Assembly: GCA_030581615.1 (NCBI GenBank)
Contig: JAKTTT010000113.1
Coordinates: 1-27,990, forward strand
Length of the DNA stretch: 27,990 bases
From: Alloascoidea africana
Lineage: Eukaryota; Ascomycota; Alloascoideomycetes; Alloascoideales; Alloascoideaceae
Reading direction: 5' to 3'
In this document: in pieces, positions 9,295-17,521 of the stretch
How the letters are laid out: every line of letters begins with the position of its first letter
Numbering within the stretch: the stretch's first letter is position 1
The notes under the pieces: generated by a model
What the model saw: only the letters and a program-made list of their open reading frames with translations
What the model was told of the DNA's origin: nothing
Database searches by the model: none
Translations under genes and position numbers: made by a program

Positions 9295-10176
9295 TCATTC
9301 AATTAGTTTGACCAAGCCCCAAGCAGCCCCTGCAGCCACACCACCAACAGCTACCATCTGAAATCCGTTGGAAAGCCTTGTCAAGCCGGAGGAATCGCTG
9401 ATGGAAATGACTGTCTTAACGTATCCAAAGCAGAAAAGAGTAAAAAGCATGACTATGACGGAGATGATCAGGCCGGTGTGAACAGAAGGGGTGAAAAAAT
9501 ACGGGATGAGAGGAACAAACCCTCCTAAGAAATAGGCCAGTCCAATTGTTAGCGCGGAGGTGAATTGTCGATTGTCGGCTGGCTCTTCTAAACCCTTGCC
9601 AAAGCGGATTATGAAATCGATCATTGCGGCAGGCGATTTTTCCAAATCCTTGATAAACATGTTCATTGTGGGCTCAGAAATGTCATAGGAGCTTAGAATG
9701 TCGACAACTTCCATGTCCGTCGTTTCGGGGTCTCTGTTGATATTATTCCGTTCTTTTGTAACCTGTGCATGGTAATATTCTGATTCAGACTTGGCAGCAA
9801 GAAACCCTCCCAAACCCATTGATATGGCTCCAGATACGAGTTCGGCCATTCCTCCCGTAATGACCAGTTTAGAGTCACCCAGACTACTGAGACCAGCAGT
9901 GAGGGCAAATGGCACGGTGAGGCCATCCGACAGACCAATGATTATGTCTGACATGACTCGAGGGTCTAGAGACTTGCCCAGGAAAGGGATTCTGTCTGAG
10001 TCGCCGAATATTGAGCCATCCAGCGTGGACGAGGCATTGGACTCTAAATCGGCGTCCATGTTGCGGGAAGCTGGAGGAGTGGTGGGAGTTGCGCCATAGT
10101 TTGTTTTGTTAGGCGAGATGAGGGTGTCCTTCTTCGAGGAAGAGAACAATGCGTTCTTCAGAGCTACAATTGACAT
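9295..10176 (-). CDS. CCC1: Vacuolar Fe2+/Mn2+ transporter Ccc1 (VIT family)
   Basis: A 293-residue single-exon gene, near the family's usual length (322 in S. cerevisiae). Members move cytosolic iron and manganese into the vacuole. The N-terminal 70 residues are hydrophilic. The VIT core then follows: MSDIIIGLSDGLTVPFALTAGL in the first membrane helix, the second helix with AELVSGAISMGLGGFLAAKSE (conserved acidic and Gly/Ser positions), and a cytosolic acidic metal-binding stretch (about 132-195). Three more hydrophobic segments end in VAVGGVAAGAAWGLV. The promoter has two CCAAT boxes 15 bp apart. CCAAT complexes with HapX/Yap5-type partners are known to control this gene in other fungi, so iron regulation is a reasonable inference. 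Confidence 0.93.
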   Translation of the reverse strand: MSIVALKNALFSSSKKDTLISPNKTNYGATPTTPPASRNMDADLESNASSTLDGSIFGDSDRIPFLGKSLDPRVMSDIIIGLSDGLTVPFALTAGLSSLGDSKLVITGGMAELVSGAISMGLGGFLAAKSESEYYHAQVTKERNNINRDPETTDMEVVDILSSYDISEPTMNMFIKDLEKSPAAMIDFIIRFGKGLEEPADNRQFTSALTIGLAYFLGGFVPLIPYFFTPSVHTGLIISVIVMLFTLFCFGYVKTVISISDSSGLTRLSNGFQMVAVGGVAAGAAWGLVKLIE

Positions 10177-10351
10177 GCTGTCGATCGCAGAGACTTGTAT
10201 AAAATGTAGGATATAAAGACGAGGAGGAAGAAGAGGTCTTGGGAGAGCAAGAAAGAGAGAACGAATGACTGCGATGATGGGGCATGGGCTTTCTTATATA
10301 TCCAAAGCACTATTTTCATTTTGGAAGGTCTGCTATTTTAATGTCAGCAGG

Positions 10352-10371
10352 ATTGGTCGCGCGCTGATTGG
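10352..10371 (-). promoter_or_regulatory. Paired CCAAT boxes, possible HapX-type iron element
   Basis: On the CCC1 sense strand CCAAT occurs at 10371-10367 and again at 10356-10352, about 176-195 bp upstream of the start codon. The first CCAAT, a 12-base spacer and AAT fit the CSAAT-N12-RWT motif described for CCAAT-complex/HapX regulation of the Aspergillus orthologue cccA. Whether this yeast uses the same partner is inference. Confidence 0.5.
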
Positions 10372-10482
10372 CCGGAGTTTAGGGCGTTAAGGGAATTAGA
10401 TCTCGCGGGTGCGTTGCGGTGCGTCGAGGTGCGTCGTCGGCGGCTAGCTTGGAAACAATGACAAATCGGCAATTCTTCGTTT

Positions 10483-10502
10483 CTGCTGGAGCGCTCCAGC
10501 AG
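10483..10502. repeat. 20-bp perfect palindrome
   Basis: The half-site CTGCTGGAGC is followed at once by its reverse complement GCTCCAGCAG. It lies in the GC-rich block about 310 bp upstream of CCC1. It could bind a dimeric factor or extrude as a cruciform. No function is known. Confidence 0.75.
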
Positions 10503-10773
10503 GAGTGCGAATGCCAGAGACTGAGACTGAGACCGAGGGGAATACAGACACGGAGACCGTGACTGGCACTCACGAGGGCACCGGGAGGGCCGCTGGAGAG
10601 AGGGCCGGCTCGGACGGATTGGTGAGCGCTACGTATCGGAGCACGCAGATTCATTAAACTGCTCTGTTAGTTAGGTCCTCCAACTTCCACTCTCACTTGC
10701 ACTCTTGCTTTCGAGACCCCCGAAATCCCCGTCAGTCGGGACAATTCTCATTTCCAGCTCGCCTTCTTCTAGA

Positions 10774-11084
10774 ATGTGGCGAATGTAAGCATCAGTCACT
10801 GTTGTCGAACCGGCCCTTGCATTACAAACCAACTTCTCCTTTTGGTGGTTGCGAAAAGCTTTTCACCTCCTGAATATTATATGCCCCATCCAAATATCAT
10901 GTCTCCAAGACAAGAGTCTGGGATTGCGGACTGTTTCTGGACACAAATCAACATCAATTGTGTTCCAAATGCTGCAATTAGATAGCGTCTCGCCAATCAA
11001 TCTTACTAACTAAAAAAAAATACTAGCCTGTTAACAGCAAAGCCTAATCTTGTGGATCCTCCCACTTCGATAAAGAGACAGTGA
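10774..11084 (+). CDS. Possible spliced micro-ORF (22 residues)
   Basis: ATG TGG CGA AT is followed by a GTAAGC donor at 10785. A perfect TACTAAC branch site sits at 11004-11010 and an acceptor TACTAG ends at 11026. Splicing joins AT+C in frame to give MWRILLTAKPNLVDPPTSIK plus two residues and a TGA at 11082-11084. The intron signals are among the best in the window and the first exon is tiny, as in CDC3. The encoded peptide is unrecognised, and the transcript could be non-coding or have a different downstream exon (alternative acceptor at 11037). Confidence 0.22.
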
Positions 11085-11223
11085 GAGAAAAACAAGGGTC
11101 TGTCTCCCTGCCACGTGCACACTAGGGCTAGACTACTTTGAAAAATCAAATCCTTTTCACCAAACGATAAGAATAACCATTATAAAATGACATTACAAAA
11201 CCATAAAATCCACTAGAAAATCA

Positions 11224-12744
11224 CTATATAAAGTTTTTGATTGCATCGTAATTAATCTTCTTTGAAAAAGATCGATGCTGGAGCATATTCTGGACGCTTT
11301 CCGCCGGCGTGGTTGCCTTCTTCACGTCTCGCTGAGTATTGGTTCGCTCTGTCTTTTTTCGCTTCTTTGGCGGTTTGTACGTTCCAGCTTTCTGTTGCTG
11401 TTCAATTAACAATTTCTTGTTTTCTTGCTCCACAAGGTATTCGTTATTCATATTATACCATATTTGCGTCTTCATTTGTACTTCATCTTTATCCAAAAAG
11501 AAAGAGTCCATTTCATCATCATCTGCATCCGATAAGTTGATTGGGTCGTCATTGACCTTTTCCAATAAATTTGCTGTCGAGGGCATGCTTGCTGCTATAT
11601 TCCTTGGCCGGTTTTTGTCCACCTCCTCGGCCATTTCATCGGGCTCCTCAACTGGAACAGGCCTCTTGTTCTTCCGGGCAAGAACACGCTGTAACTGAGC
11701 CGATATTTCGTCCTCATCCACGTCTCCAGACGCCAGTAACTGGTTCATCAATGGGTCCTGCCGAAGAGTCTCTTGCGTTTCTTTTTTCTTTAAGGCTGCC
11801 TTTCTGTCCTTTTCCCGGTTTCTCGTAAACGCTGGCGGATCGGCCCTTTCCATCAACAAAACACCTTTCTCATCTTTCGTATCTTTCATCTCGTCCATCG
11901 TATCCCTGAACCCTTTCACGGTAAGCGAGGCGGATTTGGTATTTCTAAACTCGTGTAACCGCTTTTGAATCGTTACTTCTGCTACGCGTGATACGCTCAC
12001 AATCTCGGCTTTCGTTCGTCGAAAGTTGTTCATTCTCGCTGCCAAAAGTACACACGCGCCAGCAATACCAGCAGGCCGTCTTCCTTCTTGTATCCAGTCC
12101 TCGGCCATAACCTCTGCCAACTTGACAGCATCTCTCACCACTTTTATCAACTTGTCGCCAAAGTCCAGGCGTTCTGCAAAATGCTGAATGAAAAGTGAAG
12201 GATCGGCAGATGGTATGTTGGTAATATGCAGAGCCTTCACCATTTTCAAATAGGTCGCTCCGATTGAAAAAACATTAACTTGTAACCGCGAAGAAAAATC
12301 AATAAGCATATGATGGGTCTTTTCCTTTCGGCAAGCTATATAGAGACAAGCTGCAACCACATTCTGGCTCCGTCGTCCCTTGACAAACCCATTTGTAAAA
12401 GCCAGTTTAAACCAGGAAAACGCGGCCTCTGATACATAATCCGGGATTTTCAGTGCCAGTGCCACGGCCCGGATTCTTGTATTCGCCTTGGAAAGACTCT
12501 GTTCTCGGCTTTCCATGCCATTCCCACCATGAAGCGTTTGAAACATCGCATGGGACTGTCCAGCAGCTACAAATGATCCTTGAACCACTGCTGCTCCAGA
12601 AGATGATTCTCCAAATGTCACCTCGGACACGATTTGGTTTTCTTCCTGAACAGCACCACAGTTCGAACATGATAAATCCGCAGACACTGTCGTTATGTCT
12701 CTCACAAAATGTGTGTGACCACAGTTTTTACAAGCTGCTGGCAT
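11224..12744 (-). CDS. BRF1: TFIIIB subunit Brf1
   Basis: A 506-residue single-exon gene. Brf1 is the TFIIB-like subunit of TFIIIB, which recruits RNA polymerase III to tRNA and 5S genes. A zinc ribbon is formed by C5-x2-C8 and C26-x2-C29 (CKNCGH and CSNCG). Two cyclin-like repeats follow at roughly 85-170 and 180-270 (RSQNVVAACLYIACRKE and RRPAGIAGACVLLAARMNNF are the conserved helices). The Brf1-specific C-terminus carries the acidic homology-II block LSDADDDEMDSFFLDKDEVQ and IWYNMNNEYL, which contacts TBP, then a basic region and NYDAIKNFI at the end. The C-terminal half distinguishes it from TFIIB (Sua7). It is shorter than S. cerevisiae Brf1 (596). It is divergent from ATG17. Confidence 0.95.
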   Translation of the reverse strand: MPAACKNCGHTHFVRDITTVSADLSCSNCGAVQEENQIVSEVTFGESSSGAAVVQGSFVAAGQSHAMFQTLHGGNGMESREQSLSKANTRIRAVALALKIPDYVSEAAFSWFKLAFTNGFVKGRRSQNVVAACLYIACRKEKTHHMLIDFSSRLQVNVFSIGATYLKMVKALHITNIPSADPSLFIQHFAERLDFGDKLIKVVRDAVKLAEVMAEDWIQEGRRPAGIAGACVLLAARMNNFRRTKAEIVSVSRVAEVTIQKRLHEFRNTKSASLTVKGFRDTMDEMKDTKDEKGVLLMERADPPAFTRNREKDRKAALKKKETQETLRQDPLMNQLLASGDVDEDEISAQLQRVLARKNKRPVPVEEPDEMAEEVDKNRPRNIAASMPSTANLLEKVNDDPINLSDADDDEMDSFFLDKDEVQMKTQIWYNMNNEYLVEQENKKLLIEQQQKAGTYKPPKKRKKTERTNTQRDVKKATTPAESVQNMLQHRSFSKKINYDAIKNFI

Positions 12745-13759
12745 GGTGGTTAATTATGTTTTCCCGTCGTTTCCGTTGTCTATGGCTATTAAAGTGTTGA
12801 TATTGAGGTGGGAAGCTATCTTGGGCTTAGGGATTTCCAAAAAGAGAGTGCGTATACCACCATGCACGCGCGGTTATGATAGTTATGCCGGAAAAAGACA
12901 AAACGTACAAAGAAATTAAGCTTCCTTTTGTTTTTTTGGGAGAAAAAGATGAAATAGGAAAGTTTAGGAGTTTGGTCAATATGCTCAACGCCATCTCTTC
13001 AGTTATGTTATACTTGCTAGATGACAGAATCTAGTTTGTTAGGAGTTTTATCCGGAAAAGTAGTCTAGATAAAGCTTGATTTATCAGAAATGAGAGAAAG
13101 ACTCCTCTATGTAGACAGAACTATGTAGCTAACCATTAAGGTGGTTGGGAAGAGACTGACTTGATCTCATAGAGTGGCTGGTTTGTCTACTCACGTAGTG
13201 AGACACTGTCTTTGTGTGTGATGAGTCGTCTCATTATAACAAGCTACATGTCTTTTTATTCTTTTGAAAATCAATTGCTTGGTCAAGGCAGAAGAAACCG
13301 ATTTCAATTCGGATCGGACATTGAGCATTTCATTTGTTTCCCGGTTAACTACGACGCGGAATACGCTATTCTACCAGTGAAGGAACCGACGCTGAGGGCC
13401 TGACATCTCATTGAGGTTCTAAACAAGAGCCAAAGGAATGAATTCCCCGATGTTGGCGTGTTTAATTGGCCCAGCTCTCCTCCAAGTCAAAAACAAGCCT
13501 CAAGCTGCTATCTGGCCCTTACGTCTCCAATCGCTGCACAATAGGCTAATCATGTAACAAAAGATCGTTATGAACTTGAGCTATTATTGTTGACTCGTTT
13601 TTGCTTTGTCCTTGGTGATGCTTTATGCTCCTTCTCTATCTCTTCTCCAAAGAGCAGGCGGACGGGTGTTTCCGATAAGCGAGGGATTCCTACATCTGAG
13701 CGGACCCGTCAATATCTTCTCCACCAGCTATTCTCGTGACTCTTTCTTTTCTACAACCC
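12745..13759. other. Divergent promoter region between BRF1 and ATG17
   Basis: About 1 kb without a supported gene. A 60-codon ATG frame on the plus strand at 13221-13403 ends EPTLRA and has no homology I recognise. CTCAC-GTA-GTGAG near 13192 is a small dyad. The rest is ordinary AT-rich promoter-like DNA serving both flanking genes. Confidence 0.45.
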
Positions 13760-15184
13760 ATGCAAGAGGCAAATGAATGGTTCACTGAGGCTAAAAAGAC
13801 ACTCGCTTCTGCGGACGTGATCTGCACCCGTGCTAACGAACTGTACAGAGCCACTCAGAATAAACTAGAGGATGCCTCTGCTCTATCCTGTAAAGCTTCT
13901 TTTTTAACCAATGCGATCCAGCAGCAATTGCAGGTGTTGGTGTCAATCTTTGACAAGCTGGAAGCTTTCAAAAAGAATCTTGTGAAGAAGAAAGAGGTAT
14001 TTTTAGATTTGTACTTGCTTTGGGCCCCCCATTTTCCATTAAGCTAATAAGGAGTTGATTGTAGAACATTGAAACATCATTAGGTGATCGAAAAGCAAAA
14101 CTGACAGAGTCATTGGAAAAACTACAGAGTGTAGAAATAGATGAGGCTCTTTCTGGTAGTGCAGATACGGGCGGAATGAAGTCTCTGTTCAGCTTTGTTT
14201 CAGAAGACGGAATTGAAAAGCTTCGTTCCCGAATGGATAATCTCGAATCTCAGGCAGATAGTACTGTACAGACGCTGTTGAAAGCACAAAATAGTTTTAA
14301 AGATACGATCAAGAATTATCTTGTCGAACTTGAACAACTGCATGAATCCAGTGATAAAGTTTTGAAGTCAGAAAAGGATATGAGCATGGCATTGGGCTCA
14401 ATGAATGAGCATGTACATGAAATGGCACACCTGCTGCACTCACTTACAAATCACTATGATCTGTGTACACAGGCCACCCTGATACACAGTGAGGAATCTC
14501 CTATTGATGAAGCTGCAAAAGAGGATCTGTATGATGTCTTGAGAAAGGACTCAAAAGAGGTACCCGATGTCCTAGAAGAGATTAAGGAGCGGTTTGTGGA
14601 GATTGAAAGTTTAGAAAACTCCATTTCCGTACAACACGAAGTTGTGAGCAAGTTGTTCATACAATGCCAGAATCTTACAACCACTTTAGACGTATTTGGA
14701 AACGAGGGCTTGGTCCAGTATACCTCTCCTTTAAAACAGCACGACACAAATTTTGCCACTGTTGAAGAAGAATGCCTAGTGCTTTGCAAAAACTCGGACG
14801 TTTTGGTTGAGTATTACTTTATGTTTCAACAGGCTTATTATGCAATGATTCTGGAAATTGTGCGAAGGAAAAAAGTGTCACGACAGATGGAAGATTTAGT
14901 AACGAGTTTTGTGGAGAAGCTAAATTCATTAAGAAAAGGTATGCTTTCGTACTCTTTGATTTTTTTCTTTCTTTCTTTTTGCTAACTCGACTTGAATAGA
15001 GGAGATGCAAAGGTGTCAAACATTCATAGAAGAACAGGGAGAATATCTGCCTAATGATATATGGCAGGGACTCTCTGGTCCTCCCCCCATCTATGAAGTT
15101 ATATCCCACATAAACAACTCTTTGCCTGATCTTCAAGAAGGTACAGTTGAGACGGCGAAAAAGAATATTTTGTATAGGGCCTAG
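13760..15184 (+). CDS. ATG17: Autophagy scaffold Atg17, three exons
   Basis: Exons 13760-13996, 14065-14938 and 15000-15184 join in frame to 431 residues (S. cerevisiae 417). Intron 1 has donor GTATTT, branch GCTAAT (14043-14048) and acceptor GTAG. Intron 2 has donor GTATGC, branch GCTAAC (14981-14986) and acceptor ATAG. Atg17 is the crescent-shaped helical scaffold that gathers Atg13-Atg1 and Atg29-Atg31 at the phagophore assembly site. The protein is helical and largely without hydrophobic segments. The start (EANEWFTEAKKTLASADVIC), the central KLRSRMDNLESQADSTVQTL and the C-terminal GEYLPNDIWQGLSGPPPIYE match the APG17 family. The ATG at 13760 is the first in frame; the open frame continues upstream to 13736 only through non-ATG codons. 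Confidence 0.87.
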
Positions 15185-15489
15185 ATTCCCAGTGTAATGG
15201 TCCTATAGTAATAAATCCGTAAAATGGAGAACTTTCAATGTATATAGGCCCATTCTTTTCCTCTTTGGATAGTCCCGGGCTCCAATATTGCATAGAATCA
15301 TTAAGCCCTTTTAATCGATTTCACTACATCTATACTTGAATTGATTCGCATGTGCCATAATCAATCAGTTTGAATTGTCATTTTCTGGTCCGGGTAACAT
15401 TATCTGATTTTCAACCCCAATCGTAGTAAAACTCCTGGCAAAATCGAGCCTAGCTCTGCATCTAATTGCCACAACATGTGTTTCTCGAT
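15185..15489. other. Spacer between ATG17 and MDM31
   Basis: A 305-bp tandem-gene spacer holding the ATG17 3' end and the MDM31 promoter. No RNA gene or long ORF is visible. At its right edge an out-of-frame ATG precedes the MDM31 start. Confidence 0.5.
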
Positions 15490-15499
15490 ATGTTTATAA
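15476..15499 (+). promoter_or_regulatory. Overlapping upstream ORF at the MDM31 start
   Basis: An ATG at 15476 opens a 7-codon frame (MCFSICL) ending with TAA at 15497-15499, overlapping the in-frame MDM31 ATG at 15490 in another frame. If the transcript starts upstream, ribosomes would meet this ATG first, which could lower MDM31 translation or force leaky scanning. Confidence 0.4.
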
Positions 15500-17370
15500 A
15501 TCGAATAAAGGTTTCAACGAGGCTATTTGCCAGCCATTCGAGATTTGTTAAAAATCAATTATGGGCTGGTATGCAACCGTTCAAGTTGCAGGCGGGATCA
15601 ACAGCTACCGGAGGAATACCGAGCAAGCAGCATCTGCAAATCAGAGGAGGTTGGAACGGATTATCAGTATATGACGGATTACTCAAGTCAAATTCCCGTT
15701 TTACAAAACATAGTCGGCTGTTTTCCACAGCTATTGTGCTATTGAACGAGGACAGTTTGAGTAAGAAAGACCTCGATGCGCCTCCAAAATCCAAAACACA
15801 CGCCTACTTTGATAAAAATCTACATGAGCAACCTAAAAATTACTATTCCCGAGATGAGCTTTTGGAAGCAGCGACAAACATGTTTCAAAGAATGCGTATA
15901 AAGTTCAAATGGACGTTGATTAAACAATATAGGCCCTTCAACACAGATGACTTTAGTGCATTTATTTCGTGGCTTATGGTCGGGAACGTTCTATTAATCG
16001 TTCTGGGGACAACTACTTTTTTCTCACTGGTAATCTTCACGCTTAACACCGTTGTCGCACAAGAATTGGTAGCTCAGGCAATTGGAAACCTGATAACTAA
16101 AGAAACTGGACTTTTTGTGGTTTTCGAAAGTGCTGTTGTTCCAGGATGGAGAGACGGAGTTATCAGCTTTAGAAAAGTGTTTGTAAGCAAAAGACCGGGA
16201 TCGGTAAATAAAAAACGGATTGTTAAAGGCTCTCAAGCAAGCGCAGCAGCTGCTGCAAAGTTGGCAGCTTTGAGTGATGATAAGGTTCTCCCCTTGGTTA
16301 ACGAAGAGGATCCTGAGGACGACGGTAACTATACTCAATTTGATCTGACCATTGATCAAGTAAATGTCACTTTATCGTTTCATAAATGGTTTAAAGGTGC
16401 TGGATGGCTGAAAAGTGTTGAGGTTAAAGGTATGCGAGGAGTTGTCGATAGAAGGTTTGTTGTTTGGTTACCGAACGATGACCCTCGAAATTACAAGAAT
16501 ATTCACAAAACTGGGGACTTTGAACTGGACAGTTTCAAAATGGAGGATGTTCTGATATCAATATATCAACCGGATGGATTCAGAAAGTTCAACATGGCAA
16601 TATTCAACTGCGACACATCTCAATTCAGGAAACATTGGCTATTTTACGACTTTATAAACGCAAATCACATGAGTGGAACATATGACAATTCTTTATTTAC
16701 AATTCATAAGCACCAGGGATTGGATGCAGGCGATTTGAATAGCAAAGGCTCATCTGGACCATGGAAGAAATATACCCGATTAAGAATTGATGGACTGGAT
16801 GTTGAGCATCTAAACAGAGGTCTTGATGGACCTTTTGGATGGATCACAAATGGAAATGTTGATATAATAGCAGATGTCATGATACCCAACGAGCACGATA
16901 GCAAAAAAGTTGGAGAAATTTTTCAAGATTATATACAATCTGTAGCCGAAGAGACCCACCTGCACAGCAGAAACAACCCTGAAGCTATCAAGAACGAAGA
17001 GATATCAAAGTATCTGGTATTCGACATGTCTGTTCAGCTTAACAATGTCCGAGCCGCTGTGCCTCTCTTCACTTCCGATCTTACCTACATCAACAATGCT
17101 CTTATTCGACCCATTGTGGCATACATGAACTCAAGAAAGACGTATATTCCAATTAAGTGTAGAGTAATCAAGAATTTGGTGGATTTCGATGGAAGCTGGA
17201 CAATTTATGATAGTTTGCTCATGGATGATCTGAGCGCAGAGGTATATGACGCGTTTGTGGATTACGTGGCTGATGATCAAGCAAGAAGCATAAGAATGAA
17301 AAAAGTTGGTTTTTGGACCTTGCAATTGCTCCTACAGTTTCTGTTAATGGGATTGGGAACAATCGCATAA
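15490..17370 (+). CDS. MDM31: Mitochondrial inner-membrane protein Mdm31/Mdm32 family
   Basis: A 626-residue single-exon gene. The family maintains mitochondrial distribution, morphology and nucleoid stability, and affects cardiolipin metabolism. The N-terminus MFINRIKVSTRLFASHSRF is basic, hydroxylated and free of acids, a typical presequence. The signature block runs RPFNTDDFSAFISWLMVGN, then a membrane span at about 159-185 (VLLIVLGTTTFFSLVIF), then VFESAVVPGWRDGVISFRKVFVSKRP. A large soluble domain follows with VEVKGMRGVVDRR and LDGPFGWITNGNVDI, and a hydrophobic C-terminal end. The open frame extends 24 nt upstream but only with non-ATG codons, so 15490 is chosen. S. cerevisiae has paralogues Mdm31 (579) and Mdm32 (622). 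Wording of the signature favours Mdm31, but Mdm32 is not excluded. Confidence 0.85.
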   Translation: MFINRIKVSTRLFASHSRFVKNQLWAGMQPFKLQAGSTATGGIPSKQHLQIRGGWNGLSVYDGLLKSNSRFTKHSRLFSTAIVLLNEDSLSKKDLDAPPKSKTHAYFDKNLHEQPKNYYSRDELLEAATNMFQRMRIKFKWTLIKQYRPFNTDDFSAFISWLMVGNVLLIVLGTTTFFSLVIFTLNTVVAQELVAQAIGNLITKETGLFVVFESAVVPGWRDGVISFRKVFVSKRPGSVNKKRIVKGSQASAAAAAKLAALSDDKVLPLVNEEDPEDDGNYTQFDLTIDQVNVTLSFHKWFKGAGWLKSVEVKGMRGVVDRRFVVWLPNDDPRNYKNIHKTGDFELDSFKMEDVLISIYQPDGFRKFNMAIFNCDTSQFRKHWLFYDFINANHMSGTYDNSLFTIHKHQGLDAGDLNSKGSSGPWKKYTRLRIDGLDVEHLNRGLDGPFGWITNGNVDIIADVMIPNEHDSKKVGEIFQDYIQSVAEETHLHSRNNPEAIKNEEISKYLVFDMSVQLNNVRAAVPLFTSDLTYINNALIRPIVAYMNSRKTYIPIKCRVIKNLVDFDGSWTIYDSLLMDDLSAEVYDAFVDYVADDQARSIRMKKVGFWTLQLLLQFLLMGLGTIA

Positions 17371-17521
17371 TGTATACTTTGGTCTTTAGTATTTATTTGT
17401 ACATAGTCAGGTTGGCGATCGAAAATCAAGTATATAATAGTACCATTATGAAGCTGTGTTTATTAATATAAGTGTCTTTTTGTATTTGCTTCTCGTCAAG
17501 TCATTATACAAGTCGTTTTGT

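Larger units (their letters stand above)
10177..11223. other. CCC1 promoter and BRF1 3' flank
   Basis: The left part (10177-10380) is the CCC1 promoter with the paired CCAAT boxes. A GC-rich block (10376-10620) contains a 20-bp perfect palindrome and a GAGACT repeat. A 91-codon frame on the minus strand (10379-10654) has an ATG but no domain and repetitive composition, so it is not called. A possible spliced micro-ORF occupies 10774-11084 (+). A CACGTG lies at 11112-11117. GAGACAG (11075-11081) and CTGTCTC (11100-11106) form a 7-bp inverted repeat. Confidence 0.45.

Noticed and set aside
10379-10654. 91-codon minus-strand ORF starting with ATG in the GC-rich CCC1 upstream block
   Set aside because: Composition follows the repetitive GC-rich DNA (palindrome and GAGACT repeat) and no family resemblance is seen.
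13221-13403. 60-codon plus-strand ORF between BRF1 and ATG17
   Set aside because: Short, unrecognised, and without supporting splice or promoter signals.
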